A stretch of 64,000 nt of DNA from CAVWCW01 sp963753615 (GCA_963753615.1 CAVWCW010000007.1:218933-282932); one strand, 5' to 3'. Counted from the first letter of the stretch, positions 46,477 to 55,800 are shown. Numbers and translations: made by a program. Notes: generated by a model not told the origin, from the sequence alone.

Positions 46477-47322
46477 ATGGCTATGGCGAGTAATATCAGC
46501 GACTTCTTCGACATCGGCCAGCAGGGCCATTTTTCCAAGCGGATCTTGGTGGAGGGCGATTCCTGGGTCTCCAACCCCCTGCCCGGGGTTGAGAATCTTG
46601 CCACTCAGATAAACAGGTTCCGGCCTCGCGATTACCTGATGCTCAATATCGCCTCGCCGGGCGACGAAGCGGCCGAGATTTTCACTCCGGAAGGCCGGCA
46701 AATGAAGCGTCTGAACCGGTTGCTCAGCACCGAGCAGTGGGGTGCCCAATTCGACCTCATCCTTCTGAGCGCCGCCGGCAATGACATTGTCGGCCCCGAA
46801 ATATGGGAGAAGGGGTACGTGCTGAACAAGCGGGACTGCCCCCACCGCTACGGCAAGCAGCTCATCACCGAGAGCTTCTACCGGGCGGTGGATGATATCG
46901 CTGCCGGATACCGGCACTTTCTGCAAATCAAAGAGCAAAGCGCACGCAACCGCCATACCCCGGTACTGACCCACGTATACAGCTACCTCAAGCCCCGGCG
47001 AGTCGGTACCCACATTGGCCCGATCATGTCCGGCAAGGGCTGGGTGAAAGTCCATCTCAAACACCAGGGCATCAAGCGCAAACGCGAGCAATACGAGATC
47101 GTGGTGGAAATGCTCGACGCCTTCTACCGGGCGATCAAGCCGCTGGAGGCGGACTCTTCCTCCTTCTTGGTGGCGGACACTCGGGAGGTACTGCTTAAAG
47201 ACGGCAAGCCGAACCTGGCGCTGTGGCGCGACGAGATACACCCTACGGGCAAGGGGTTCAGAAAGCTGGCCAAGCATATCCGGCGCGTGGCCCGCCAGGA
47301 GGGCCTATGGTTTCCGGAATAG
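46477..47322 (+). CDS. SGNH/GDSL-like hydrolase
   Basis: 281 residues, RBS AGGAG eight bases before ATG. Catalytic blocks are visible: block I EGDSW (Ser29), block III AAGNDIVGP (Asn102) and block V WRDEIHPTGKG (Asp252, His255). No signal peptide, so probably cytoplasmic. The substrate is unknown; family members deacylate esters, sugars or lipids. Confidence 0.82.
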   Translation: MAMASNISDFFDIGQQGHFSKRILVEGDSWVSNPLPGVENLATQINRFRPRDYLMLNIASPGDEAAEIFTPEGRQMKRLNRLLSTEQWGAQFDLILLSAAGNDIVGPEIWEKGYVLNKRDCPHRYGKQLITESFYRAVDDIAAGYRHFLQIKEQSARNRHTPVLTHVYSYLKPRRVGTHIGPIMSGKGWVKVHLKHQGIKRKREQYEIVVEMLDAFYRAIKPLEADSSSFLVADTREVLLKDGKPNLALWRDEIHPTGKGFRKLAKHIRRVARQEGLWFPE

Positions 47323-47546
47323 AAGCTGGCATCCCAAAGACCAGCATCGAATCTTTCTCCGGTTCGGGGATTCGATTCCAGGATCGCTTCCAGCCAAGAA
47401 TTATTCGGGCCCGGCCGCGTCAACTCCCACAATAGTCTGGATTCGGACAATCTAACCGGCAGCCGGCTTCACACTGATCAAGCTGCCGTTTGCTCAGGTG
47501 GATTGGCTCGGACCATTGATAGCTGAGGTCAACGCAGGGACTGGTT

Positions 47547-47852
47547 CTAAAGGTATTTCAGACGACTTTCTATACTCGCGGTATCGGACACCGCATCTCG
47601 CAGGCTCTCGCCGCCATCTGCGGAACCCACCACCAAGCCAACGCCCGAAACGGGGATCACCGTGTCGATCTGAAAGCGTCCGGTCGTGCCCCGCAGGAAA
47701 CATTCTTCGTCGAAAAACAGCCGGTCTCCCTCGGGGCCGATTTCGTCCGAGGTGATGCTGTCAAAACCGATCAGCCGCACAATATCGTCCGGCCCGGCGA
47801 TATCGACCTCCTTAGTGGACCGCTGATCCGGGGTGATTAGGATGGCTTTCAT
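47547..47852 (-). CDS. Small hypothetical protein, DUF3846-like
   Basis: 101 residues from MKAILITPDQRSTKEVDIAG with GGAAA before the ATG. IVRLIGFDSITSDEIG followed by GDRLFFDEECFLRGTTGRFQ and IPVSGVGLVVGS resembles small proteins such as DUF3846, where a short alpha/beta domain ends in a GxGLVVG strand. No catalytic residues recognised. Function unknown. Confidence 0.6.
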   Translation of the reverse strand: MKAILITPDQRSTKEVDIAGPDDIVRLIGFDSITSDEIGPEGDRLFFDEECFLRGTTGRFQIDTVIPVSGVGLVVGSADGGESLRDAVSDTASIESRLKYL

Positions 47853-48289
47853 GGCGATGTTTCCTCTGTGAAATTCTGACCGTCTACAGGTCCATACGCA
47901 GCCCAGGCGCCGCACCCCCATTGGGTTGCTTCCGGCGGATGGGCGCCCTCTCTACTTCGAAGCATAGGGGAAAGGCCGGGATCGCGCTGACGTAACGGTA
48001 GCCGGATGATACAGCGCCCAAAAGCGCTGACCAGCGCAAGCTAAGGCGTGCAATGCCGAGCAGCCCGCGACCAGCCGATAACGCTCAGCCCACATCTCTG
48101 GCAAGCAACGGCCTCGCACACAACAATGCCAGAGTTTCAGCGGCGGCGGCAATCCGGCGACGCTAACGGATTCCCGGACCGCTGACCGGCCCGCAGTGAC
48201 GCCATCGAGTCGAGACGCTGTTGCCTGAGCACCTCGAGCGCTAGAATCCAACCAAAAAGGGCGGCCCCCATTAATGATATCGTAGCGGC
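47853..48289. other. Gap without a supported gene
   Basis: One minus-strand frame covers most of it, but it is Arg/Ala/Cys-rich without motifs or a ribosome binding site and looks spurious. Nothing else seen. Confidence 0.4.
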
Positions 48290-48799
48290 TCATCTGCCGA
48301 TTTTATCCCGCAACAAGTTACGGAATTCCATAATTTGTTCATCGGTTGAGAAGAATCGGCCCGGTATCACCTGAAACAACGCGTCAGACCAATACAAAAG
48401 GAACACACCATTGCCTTCTTTCCACCGCACATAGTCAGTCCACGGATTGGTGCCTTGCATATTCTCAGTCTTCCCGGTGATACCCTCTTCGGTTATTTCA
48501 AGCCGGTAGGGGATTCGGAGCGACTTCTGCTGCCCAAATATTCGTTTCCATTTCATTGGCAGCACAAACGCCCCGTGGAAGACCAGGTAACCAAGAAACG
48601 TCAGAAGCGCCCAGCGCGCCGTTTGTGCTTGATGGCTATACGATCCGAAGAAGGATAACAACAGCACCACCAAAGTGACAATAACCAGCGCAAACCCAAC
48701 AACAAGGATTGCTGGGCGGGGCTTCAGATTCAGCCACTGAGCCGCGGCATGCTCCTCCTCAGTAAGCTGCCCTTCCACTTCAATCTTCACGAGTCCCAA
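48290..48799 (-). CDS. YcxB-like two-helix membrane protein
   Basis: 169 residues. An acidic N-terminus (VEVEGQLTEEEH-like) is followed by two membrane helices (AILVVGFALVIVTLVVLLLSFF and ALLTFLGYLVFHGAFVLP), then a cytoplasmic domain with PYRLEITEEGITGKTEN, DYVRWKEGNGVFLLYW and QVIPGRFFSTDEQIMEFRNLL, the layout of the YcxB family. Function unknown. Confidence 0.72.
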   Translation of the reverse strand: MGLVKIEVEGQLTEEEHAAAQWLNLKPRPAILVVGFALVIVTLVVLLLSFFGSYSHQAQTARWALLTFLGYLVFHGAFVLPMKWKRIFGQQKSLRIPYRLEITEEGITGKTENMQGTNPWTDYVRWKEGNGVFLLYWSDALFQVIPGRFFSTDEQIMEFRNLLRDKIGR

Positions 48800-48987
48800 C
48801 GCCCAATCGTAACGCGCTTGCCAGAATGAATACGGGGGGATTGATAGAATCTAACCGGAATACCAGGTTCAACGCCCATCGTCTTTGCCCTTATCCCCCC
48901 ACGATTTCTTCGAATATTGTGTCTGGACCAGTTTCGCGAGGAGGACTGCCAGGCGCTCGCCGAAGCCCGCGAAATGCTCTTTTCAAC

Positions 48988-50469
48988 TCATAGGCCGAAC
49001 TGCTGCTTCAGCCGCAACTGGATCTTCTTCGCTTGCTTGAACGCCTCTTTTAGCATCAATCGATGAAGCTCATTGAGGTCGCGGGGATCGACGCGGTTCA
49101 CCCGTTCCGGTTCGGACGTGGCAAGCTGCTGTTGAATGCGGAAGCGCTGTACCACGTGAAAGGCCTCGACCTCCGCGGCTGTGTCGGCCTGGGGCGTTTG
49201 CATCAGAGCGCCGGCGGCGCGCAGGCGGTCAGCGGTATTGGTAAGCCAGACGCCGTTCAGCAGTCCCCAGATCCGGGCCGCATCCACGAACGGACGCGCA
49301 CCGTGGAGTTTGAGATCGATGGCATGGGGAAAATCGCGGTTCTTGTCGTAGACAAAGCGTCCCGCCAAACCCAGCGCCGGGCTGCAGGTCAGGGCTTGTT
49401 CGGCCAAGGCCCGAAAGAATCGGGGGTATTCCGGGGCATGCGGCATCAACCAATTGCGCAGCTTGTCCACCAGGTCGTAGTTCCCGTAGACCGGACGAAA
49501 ATCGAAGAAGATCGTGGCGTTGAGCAGAGCCTCTGGTTCGGGCGTCCGCAGCCAGGAGTCGAATTTCGCCCGCCATTCCGCTTCTGCCAGACACCACTCG
49601 GGATTACCTGCCATGACGTTGCCACGGCAGCGTTCGAAACCGCAATGGTGCAGCGCCTTGTTGACCTCTTGGGCGAAGGGCAGGAAGGCCTCGCGAGTCG
49701 CCTGCGTCGCCCCCGGGTCAGCAGGCAAGAAAATCAATCCGTTATCCTGATCAGTGGCGAACGTCTGCTCCAGCCGCCCCTCTGAGCCGAATACCATCCA
49801 GCACCAAGGTACGGCCGGGAGGTCGAATTCGTCCTCAATAAGCTCGATGATGCGCATCGCGATCAGGTCATTGAGCCCCGACACCCACTGGCACAGGGCC
49901 TCGACCCCCATTCCGGACCCGAACAGCCGGGCTCCCGTTCGTCGAACACGGTCGGCGGCAATGGCCATCGCACTCATGTCCCGAGCGGCAGCGACGGTCC
50001 CTCTAAGTTCCTCCGCCTCCCCGGTGCGCAGGCCAAGCAGATCCGAATGCGACAAGAGCCCGCACAAACTCCCGTCCGGCTCCACCAGAACGACATGGCG
50101 GATACCCTTCTTGGCCATCAGCACCTTCGCCCGGTGGGTCGGCGCATCGGCGGCAATCGTTGGCGGCGCGCCGATCATGTAAGCCGCCACCGGCTCGTTC
50201 AGTTCTCCACCCTCGAAGGTGATGACTTGCAGCATATCGCGCAGGGTCACCAGCCCGAGCGGGAGACGGGTTTCCTCATCGGCGACGACCACCGCATCGC
50301 CGTGCCCTTGGCTCATCAGAAACAGGGTCTCGCGAAGGCTCGCCGAAGGCGGTACGACAGCGGGATCCCGGTGCGCAAGGGTGCGCAGCGGCGCATAATC
50401 TGATCCGCTATCAATGCCGCTGAAACCGAGTCCGCCATCTGCATCTACTTGGTTATCTGATTGACTCAT
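48988..50469 (-). CDS. CBS-pair / DUF294 putative nucleotidyltransferase
   Basis: About 493 residues from MSQSDNQVDADG. CBS pair (about 30-155; AHRDPAVVPPSASLRETLFL, MAKKGIRHVVLVEPDGSLCG), then DUF294 nucleotidyltransferase (WMVFGSEGRLEQTFATDQDNGLIF carries the GS...DxD metal motif) and the C-terminal DUF294_C domain. Related to GlnD-type nucleotidyltransferases but with unknown target. It lies downstream of the receiver and symporter-kinase genes on the same strand; this association is common in acetate- or carboxylate-sensing loci. Confidence 0.88.
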   Translation of the reverse strand: MSQSDNQVDADGGLGFSGIDSGSDYAPLRTLAHRDPAVVPPSASLRETLFLMSQGHGDAVVVADEETRLPLGLVTLRDMLQVITFEGGELNEPVAAYMIGAPPTIAADAPTHRAKVLMAKKGIRHVVLVEPDGSLCGLLSHSDLLGLRTGEAEELRGTVAAARDMSAMAIAADRVRRTGARLFGSGMGVEALCQWVSGLNDLIAMRIIELIEDEFDLPAVPWCWMVFGSEGRLEQTFATDQDNGLIFLPADPGATQATREAFLPFAQEVNKALHHCGFERCRGNVMAGNPEWCLAEAEWRAKFDSWLRTPEPEALLNATIFFDFRPVYGNYDLVDKLRNWLMPHAPEYPRFFRALAEQALTCSPALGLAGRFVYDKNRDFPHAIDLKLHGARPFVDAARIWGLLNGVWLTNTADRLRAAGALMQTPQADTAAEVEAFHVVQRFRIQQQLATSEPERVNRVDPRDLNELHRLMLKEAFKQAKKIQLRLKQQFGL

Positions 50470-50488
50470 ATCGGATTCCCACCGCTGA

Positions 50489-50869
50489 TCAGTGTTCCGG
50501 CCGAGCTTCGAGCAACGTCTTGACCTTTGCGACCAGTTCCTGGGTGGAAAAGGGCTTCGGAATATAGGCGTCGGCACCCAGGGCAAGCCCCTTTTTCACC
50601 TCCGCTTCGCGCCCCTTTGCGGTCAGCATCAGTATGCGCACCTCGGAAAGGCTCTGGTCGGCCCGCACCTCTGTGCAGACTTCAAAGCCGTCACGCTTGG
50701 GCATCATGACATCGAGCACCACCAGGTCCGGCCGCTGGGCCCGGATAGCCGCGAGCCCCTCCTCGCCGTCTCGGGCAATGGCCACGTCATAACCCTCCCG
50801 CTTCATTAGGAACTCTATCGAAATCAGAATATTGGGCTCATCGTCAACGATCAGGATGCGCTTGCTCAT
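50489..50869 (-). CDS. Single-domain response regulator
   Basis: 126 residues, receiver domain only. Acidic pair DD at 9-10, phospho-acceptor Asp53 in VVLDVMMPK, Thr83 in LMLTAKG and Lys104 in YIPKPFS are all in place. No output domain, so it acts through partners, CheY/Spo0F-like. The end of the symporter-kinase gene is ten bases upstream, so it is the likely phosphorylation partner. Confidence 0.93.
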   Translation of the reverse strand: MSKRILIVDDEPNILISIEFLMKREGYDVAIARDGEEGLAAIRAQRPDLVVLDVMMPKRDGFEVCTEVRADQSLSEVRILMLTAKGREAEVKKGLALGADAYIPKPFSTQELVAKVKTLLEARPEH

Positions 50870-50879
50870 GGTTTCGCCT

Positions 50880-53612
50880 TCAATCAGGGGACCGTTCTGT
50901 TTTCACCGGCAGCTTGAAACAAAGCCTAGCACCTTTTCCGTGGGTGCCCTCGGCCCAGATGCGGCCTTCGAAGTGCTCGATAATCTGCCTGCAAATGGGA
51001 AGGCCAAGACCCGTACCCACCGGCTTCTCGCGGCTCGCATTGCTCTGACGGAATCTCTCGAACACAATCGGCAGGTCGGGTTCCGGGATGCCCGAACCAT
51101 TGTCGCAGACGCTCACCCGGAAGAAGTCTCCTTGCTGGCGCAATTGGACCTCCACCAGCCCGCCTTCGTCCGGTGCGAACTTGGCGGCGTTGGAGAGCAG
51201 GTTGACCATCACCTGCACCATCCGATCTCGATCCGCCCAGACCGTGGCGGGGGTTTCCAGCAGATCGAGTTCCACTTCGATACCTTTGTCGTGGAACAAC
51301 TGCTCGCTGGTGCTGACCGAGTGATGGATTACCTCCTGAAGCGATACTTCCTCGGCTTGCCAATCGGCGTGACCGGACTCGATCTTGGCGAGATCCAACA
51401 CCTGGTTGACCAACCGGGACAGACGCGCGGTTTCACTGACCAGGATGCCGAAGAAGCGCTTGCGCTCTGCCGGTTCGATATCCGGGTTGTCATCCAGGAT
51501 TTCCGAGAAGGCGCGGATCGACGCCAAGGGTGTACGCAGTTCATGGGTAACCGAAGACATGAAGTCGTCCTTCATGCGATCGAGTTCCCGGAGCCGAAGA
51601 TTGGCGCCCTTGAGCTCAGCTGTGGCCGTTTCGAGTTCCCGCGATTTGCGCTCCAACTCGTGGCTGTAGGCGCGGATCTGCGATGCCTCGTCGAGGATGT
51701 CCAATACCTCGTCCCGGCCGAGCGTCTCTTCCTGAGTGACCGAGGCGACCATGACCCGAGCCGAGGCACCACCGATTGCACCGGATAGCAGGGTTTCGGC
51801 AAAATTCACCGTCTCCGCGTCCGCAGGCAGCTCGGTAGGCGCCGAAAAACCGCGGGAACGCGCAAACCCCTCAAAACCGGATTGGGCCCGAGACGCCCCG
51901 AGAAAGCGCTCCGCGAGTTCAATCAGCTGCACCACTTCGGCACTTCCGCGCCACAAGGCAAGGTGCGCCGGGCTGCGGTGCTTGAGCGCATCGACGAACA
52001 CGCTGGCCTGGGCGGTCTCCTCCGCATTGGGGGGTCGCAACGACGACACCAGCAGGAAAGCACCCAGATTCGCGGTAAGACTCCAAAACAGGCAATGGGT
52101 GATTTCGTTCCAGCCCGTAAGCCCGAACAAGGCTTGAGGCCTGAGCAATCCCAACCCAAAGGGGCCGGCATCGAGAAAGCCGCTCGGCAACCAGCCGGAC
52201 TTGGCAAACGAGGGCAGCAACAAAGTGTAAGCCCAGACCGCGAATCCGGCCGCCAGACCTGCCAGTGCCCCGTCGCGTGTTCCTTGGCGCCAGTACAGCC
52301 CGCCGATCATGGCCGGCGCGAACTGGGCCACGGCCGAAAAACTGATCAGCCCGATACTGACCAGGGCATAGGCGTCCCCGGCAATCCGATAGTAGAGATA
52401 ACCCAGCAGCAAGACGGCGATAATCGCACCGCGGCGGATACGCAAGGTTATCCGCCCCAAATCCGCATGGGGCGGCAGCTGTTTCCAGCGACGCAGCAGC
52501 GACGGCAGCATCAAATCGTTGCTGACCATGGTCGAGAGCGCGATCGTTTCCACGATGACCATACCGGTGGCCGCCGACAGCCCGCCGATGAACACGAACA
52601 ACGCCAGCCAGGGGTGACCGTGCGCCATCGGAATCGTAAGCACGAAGGTATCCGCATCGATCAACCCTTCCGGGAAGGTCAGCTTGCCTGCCAAGGCGAT
52701 GGGCACCACGAAGACGTTGATGAGCAGAAGATAGAGCGGGAACAACCACAGCGCCCGTTTCAGGTGTCGTTCGTCACTGATTTCTACAACTGCCACCTGG
52801 AACTGACGGGGCAACATCATGATCGCCAGCCCCGCCAGCAGGGAGATTGCAAACCAATCCTGAAAGGGTCCGATCGACGGCGAAGTAAGTACCTCCGCCT
52901 GTCCGGCGATCCGTTCCAAATCCCACTCACTGGAATGGCTCGCGTACACCCCCAGGGTCACGAACAGACCTACCGCAATAAACGCGGCCAGCTTCACCAC
53001 CGATTCGAAAGCGATGGCTGCCACCATGCCTTCGTGACGCTCGCTGGCGTCCAAATGGCGGGTGCCGAACAGGATGGTGAACGCCGCCAGCAGCAGCGCC
53101 ACGGCGAACGCGGTGTCGCTCCAGAAGGGCAAGGCCGCGGCCGGGTCCGGCATAACGACCTCGGGATAATTCAAGAGAATCGTAAAGCTGCGAGAAATCG
53201 CCTTCAATTGCAGCGAGATATACGGCACTACCCCGAAAATCGCAATCAGGGTGACCATGCCGCCGAGCACATGACACTTGCCGTAGCGCGAGGCGATAAA
53301 ATCGGCTATCGAGGTAATGCGCTGCGCCTTGCTGATCTGCACTATCTTCAGCATCACCGACCCCCCGAGCAAAATCGCCAGGGTCGGTCCAAGATAGATC
53401 GGCAGAAAGCCAAGGCCGCTCGCCGCCGCCCGTCCCACACTGCCGTAGAAAGTCCAGGCCGTGCAGTAGACCGCCAGCGACAGGGCATAGATGGTCGGAT
53501 GGCCGATCACCGACCGTCCCTCATCGGCTCGGCGGTCCGCCCAGTAGGCCAACGCGAACAGCAAGCCCAAATATGCGAACGACACGCCGATGACAAGTGG
53601 TGCGCTGATCAC
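50880..53612 (-). CDS. Sodium:solute symporter-histidine kinase hybrid (CbrA-like)
   Basis: 910 residues. The N-terminal 530 residues are an SLC5/SSS-type transporter of about 13 helices (YALSLAVYCTAWTFYGSVGRAA, FLPIYLGPTLAILLGG, FIGGLSAATGMVIVETIALSTM). A linker/coiled coil follows, then HisKA with His690 in SVTHELRTPL and HATPase_c (N box MVNLLSNAAKFAPDEG, G boxes DNGSGIPE and GTGLGLPICRQ). Domain order is that of CbrA/MctS-type sensors, which couple solute sensing to kinase activity. A small membrane protein gene lies 58 bases upstream; a receiver and a CBS-DUF294 gene lie downstream. Confidence 0.93.
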   Translation of the reverse strand: MISAPLVIGVSFAYLGLLFALAYWADRRADEGRSVIGHPTIYALSLAVYCTAWTFYGSVGRAAASGLGFLPIYLGPTLAILLGGSVMLKIVQISKAQRITSIADFIASRYGKCHVLGGMVTLIAIFGVVPYISLQLKAISRSFTILLNYPEVVMPDPAAALPFWSDTAFAVALLLAAFTILFGTRHLDASERHEGMVAAIAFESVVKLAAFIAVGLFVTLGVYASHSSEWDLERIAGQAEVLTSPSIGPFQDWFAISLLAGLAIMMLPRQFQVAVVEISDERHLKRALWLFPLYLLLINVFVVPIALAGKLTFPEGLIDADTFVLTIPMAHGHPWLALFVFIGGLSAATGMVIVETIALSTMVSNDLMLPSLLRRWKQLPPHADLGRITLRIRRGAIIAVLLLGYLYYRIAGDAYALVSIGLISFSAVAQFAPAMIGGLYWRQGTRDGALAGLAAGFAVWAYTLLLPSFAKSGWLPSGFLDAGPFGLGLLRPQALFGLTGWNEITHCLFWSLTANLGAFLLVSSLRPPNAEETAQASVFVDALKHRSPAHLALWRGSAEVVQLIELAERFLGASRAQSGFEGFARSRGFSAPTELPADAETVNFAETLLSGAIGGASARVMVASVTQEETLGRDEVLDILDEASQIRAYSHELERKSRELETATAELKGANLRLRELDRMKDDFMSSVTHELRTPLASIRAFSEILDDNPDIEPAERKRFFGILVSETARLSRLVNQVLDLAKIESGHADWQAEEVSLQEVIHHSVSTSEQLFHDKGIEVELDLLETPATVWADRDRMVQVMVNLLSNAAKFAPDEGGLVEVQLRQQGDFFRVSVCDNGSGIPEPDLPIVFERFRQSNASREKPVGTGLGLPICRQIIEHFEGRIWAEGTHGKGARLCFKLPVKTERSPD

Positions 53613-53670
53613 GACCAGGCCTATGTCCGACGCCCGGCCCGCCGAGTGCCGACCGCGACTGCCGGCGGCA

Positions 53671-53871
53671 TCACTTTTCGTCCCCCCGGACGATCAAGGC
53701 CGTGATCGCGATAATCCCGGCCCAAACGCCGAACAGGTATAGATACAGCACCGGAATACCGAACAAGCTGAGCGGACGCTCGAACAAGCCGACGATAGGA
53801 GAGAAGAGCAGCAGAAAGCCGATCAGGAAGACCGTCATCAACCGCTGTGGCAGCAAGGTGGAACGCCGCAC
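53671..53871 (-). CDS. Small two-helix membrane protein preceding the symporter-kinase
   Basis: 66 residues: basic start (MRRSTLLPQRLM), helix 1 (VFLIGFLLLFSPIVGLF), helix 2 (VLYLYLFGVWAGIIAITALIV) and a charged RGDEK end. Small two-helix proteins of this type are commonly encoded just before SSS-family transporters or symporter-kinases and may be accessory subunits. Exact family not assigned. Confidence 0.75.
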   Translation of the reverse strand: MRRSTLLPQRLMTVFLIGFLLLFSPIVGLFERPLSLFGIPVLYLYLFGVWAGIIAITALIVRGDEK

Positions 53872-54286
53872 GGCTTAGCCTCGCGCTGTAGACTCCGGTC
53901 CTGAAGAGTATAGTCCAGGCTCGGCAACGCGCTGCCGGCTTACCATGGCGGCGGAGACGCCGCCTCAGCCGTGGCGGCCGATGCGCTCAACCAAAGATGT
54001 GGGACCCCAAGGAAACGCTGATTTCATCGCGTTTCTCGTGCGGGGGGCAGGATGCCCCGCCATTTTCAGGCGTCCAACCGCCTGAAAATGGCGGGCTTTC
54101 GGAAACCGCGTTTTCGAAAGCCGTGCTGAAAAAATGCCAAGGAGGACTTTCATCAGCGTTTCCCCAAGCGAACGCAGTGCGTTGCCTGGGAAGCATGGTA
54201 TGCAGAGGAAGGGCTAGCCCCTCCCGAAATCGCGCCGCTCCCCCGGTCGGGGCAATGAACGGTGCGAGCCATTGCATGGAATATCC
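53872..54286. other. Intergenic region containing a MITE-like repeat
   Basis: No gene seen. The central part is the inverted-repeat element described separately; the right part holds a GGGCTAGCCC palindrome near 54,215. Confidence 0.5.
54011..54163. repeat. MITE-like element, 12-bp inverted ends, 4-bp flanking repeat
   Basis: 153 bp. The left end GGAAACGCTGAT (54,011-54,022) is the exact reverse complement of the right end ATCAGCGTTTCC (54,152-54,163). CCAA abuts both ends (54,007-54,010 and 54,164-54,167), consistent with a 4-bp target duplication. The inside is highly structured: CATTTTCAGGCG...CGCCTGAAAATG (54,061-54,090) and CTTTCG...CGAAAG hairpins. A partial copy is at 34,137. No coding capacity, so it would need a transposase supplied elsewhere. 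Confidence 0.75.
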
Positions 54287-55342
54287 TTACTCGACGAATC
54301 CAATCACATTAATACCGGGAATGGATGATTCAATGGGGATGGTATCGATATTTCTCGCGCCCAGCGTCGCCAACATGTACCGTATCCGCGCCACCGGTGT
54401 ATTGCTGTCCGATATATCGACCTGAATGCTGTACACGTAATAATCCTCACCCTTATTGATCGTGGGTTCGTCCGCGAAGAGGTTGTTCTCATCAAGATAA
54501 TCGTGGATTCTGTCCGCATGTTCCTTTCTGACATTGAACATTATCATTACCTTGTTCTCCGCGTTCACCGCGCCATAGAGGTTCAGCAGAAACATACGCA
54601 GCAGATCGACCTTGGCGGGATCATCCCGAATATTCGGATTCACCCAAACACCGGTTTCCGATTCCATAATGGTATCGATAATCTTCAAACCGTAGTTTCG
54701 AATAGCACTGCCCGTTTGTGTAATTTCCAGCCCAATATCTGCGCCGCCGTTTTTGATCTTTGCTTCCGTCTTTCCCCAGGTTTCGTATATGACGATGCCC
54801 GTTTCGACCTTGGACGGTGTCTTGTACTTCTGCACCGAAAAGTCCGAGAACTCCTGGTACAAGCCGATTTCCTTGAGCGCATTCTGTAACCAGTTCAGGG
54901 CCAAATAGGGCATCTCGGAAACCGCAGTAATCAACTTCTTCCGGCTACAGAGATCTTTGAGAAACTCTTCGGTGGTGCCGAAATCGTTATCGTCATTGAC
55001 AATCCCTACTATACGCACGCCTCCACGGTCCAAGGTCTGGATTTTCGTCGGCGCTATCTCGGTGCTGTATTCAATCTTCAACTCCAAGATGCGTTCCTGA
55101 ATCCAATCGTCTCCGGCGAGGGCTACGTCAAGCTCTCCTATCCCCAATTGAGCACCAAACTCCTGAGGACGCCCGTCCCAGCCGAATAGGAAATTCACGG
55201 TCGAAAAACTACTAGGCCCACCTTTTTCGTAGCCCTTCGTCTTAAAACCCGAGTCTTCCAGCAACTTAATGAGATTGCCGCCACGATTCGGGTTTGCCAA
55301 TGAGCCGGCAGGCATGCCGATGACCAGTTGAGTATTGTTCAT
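54287..55342 (-). CDS. hisG: HisG, ATP phosphoribosyltransferase, long form
   Basis: Condenses ATP with PRPP in the first step of histidine synthesis. 351 residues. N-terminal lobes: LVIGMPAGSLANPNRGGNL, QLGIGELDVALAGDDWIQER. The PRPP-binding region is GGADIGLEITQTGSAIRNYGLKIID. The ~90-residue C-terminal domain (VMIMFNVRKEHADRIHDYL, IRYMLATLGARNIDTIPIES) is of the PII-like regulatory type of HisG-long, so histidine feedback is possible. Neighbouring genes other than hisI are unrelated to histidine synthesis. The DNA is AT-richer than the rest of the window, suggesting transfer. Confidence 0.85.
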   Translation of the reverse strand: MNNTQLVIGMPAGSLANPNRGGNLIKLLEDSGFKTKGYEKGGPSSFSTVNFLFGWDGRPQEFGAQLGIGELDVALAGDDWIQERILELKIEYSTEIAPTKIQTLDRGGVRIVGIVNDDNDFGTTEEFLKDLCSRKKLITAVSEMPYLALNWLQNALKEIGLYQEFSDFSVQKYKTPSKVETGIVIYETWGKTEAKIKNGGADIGLEITQTGSAIRNYGLKIIDTIMESETGVWVNPNIRDDPAKVDLLRMFLLNLYGAVNAENKVMIMFNVRKEHADRIHDYLDENNLFADEPTINKGEDYYVYSIQVDISDSNTPVARIRYMLATLGARNIDTIPIESSIPGINVIGFVE

Positions 55343-55410
55343 TCAGAAACTTTTTCCAGGGCTGATAAGTATGTATTCACACATTTCTCGCACATTCCGA
55401 GTGGACAGTG

Positions 55411-55800
55411 CTATTTCTCGTTAAATCTCAATCGAACGCCATCTACAATGCTGCGATAGTAGCAAGATTTGTGAGGGCTTCCGTCGTCCTTTTTGGCATG
55501 ACACGCGCCCTTCCCTTGGGGCGTGACCAGATAGACGAACGAATTTTGTTCGCAATTAATCAGTATATCGTCGATTTTCAGCATGTCCCCCGAGGTAAGG
55601 CCCTTTTTCCACAGCTCCTGGCGACTGCGGCTCCAATAGGTCGCATAGCCGCTCTTAACGGTTTCGGCAAAGGCCTCCTTGTTCACAAAAGCCAAAATAA
55701 GGACTTCTTTGCTAGTACTGTCCTGCGTGACTACAGGCAACAAATTTTTGCCGTCTTCACCGAAATCCACCATGAACTCTTCAGTATATTCTTTGCTCAA
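55411..55800 (-). CDS. hisI: HisI, phosphoribosyl-AMP cyclohydrolase
   Basis: Opens the adenine ring of PR-AMP in histidine synthesis. 129 residues with TTG start preceded by a GAGGAGCAGGAG run. Signatures: VLILAFVNKEAFAETVKSGYATYWSRSRQELWKKG (Ser-Arg-Ser-Arg substrate motif), INCEQNSFVYLV and the metal-site Cys pair region GACHAKK ... HKSCYYR. No PRA-PH (HisE) part is fused. It is upstream of hisG on the same strand and shares its AT-rich composition. Confidence 0.9.
   Translation of the reverse strand: MSKEYTEEFMVDFGEDGKNLLPVVTQDSTSKEVLILAFVNKEAFAETVKSGYATYWSRSRQELWKKGLTSGDMLKIDDILINCEQNSFVYLVTPQGKGACHAKKDDGSPHKSCYYRSIVDGVRLRFNEK

Noticed and set aside
47952..48293. 113-codon minus-strand frame
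   Set aside because: Starts with no ribosome binding site and has the composition of a random GC-rich frame.
42489..48799. Integron cassette array suggested by several small minus-strand genes with gaps
   Set aside because: I found no repeated attC-like sites between the genes; TCTAACCGG occurs twice (near 47,450 and 48,850) but without the paired inner arms.
51882..53705. 607-codon plus-strand frame opposite the symporter-kinase
   Set aside because: Low-complexity His/Gln/Arg-rich shadow of a well-supported gene.
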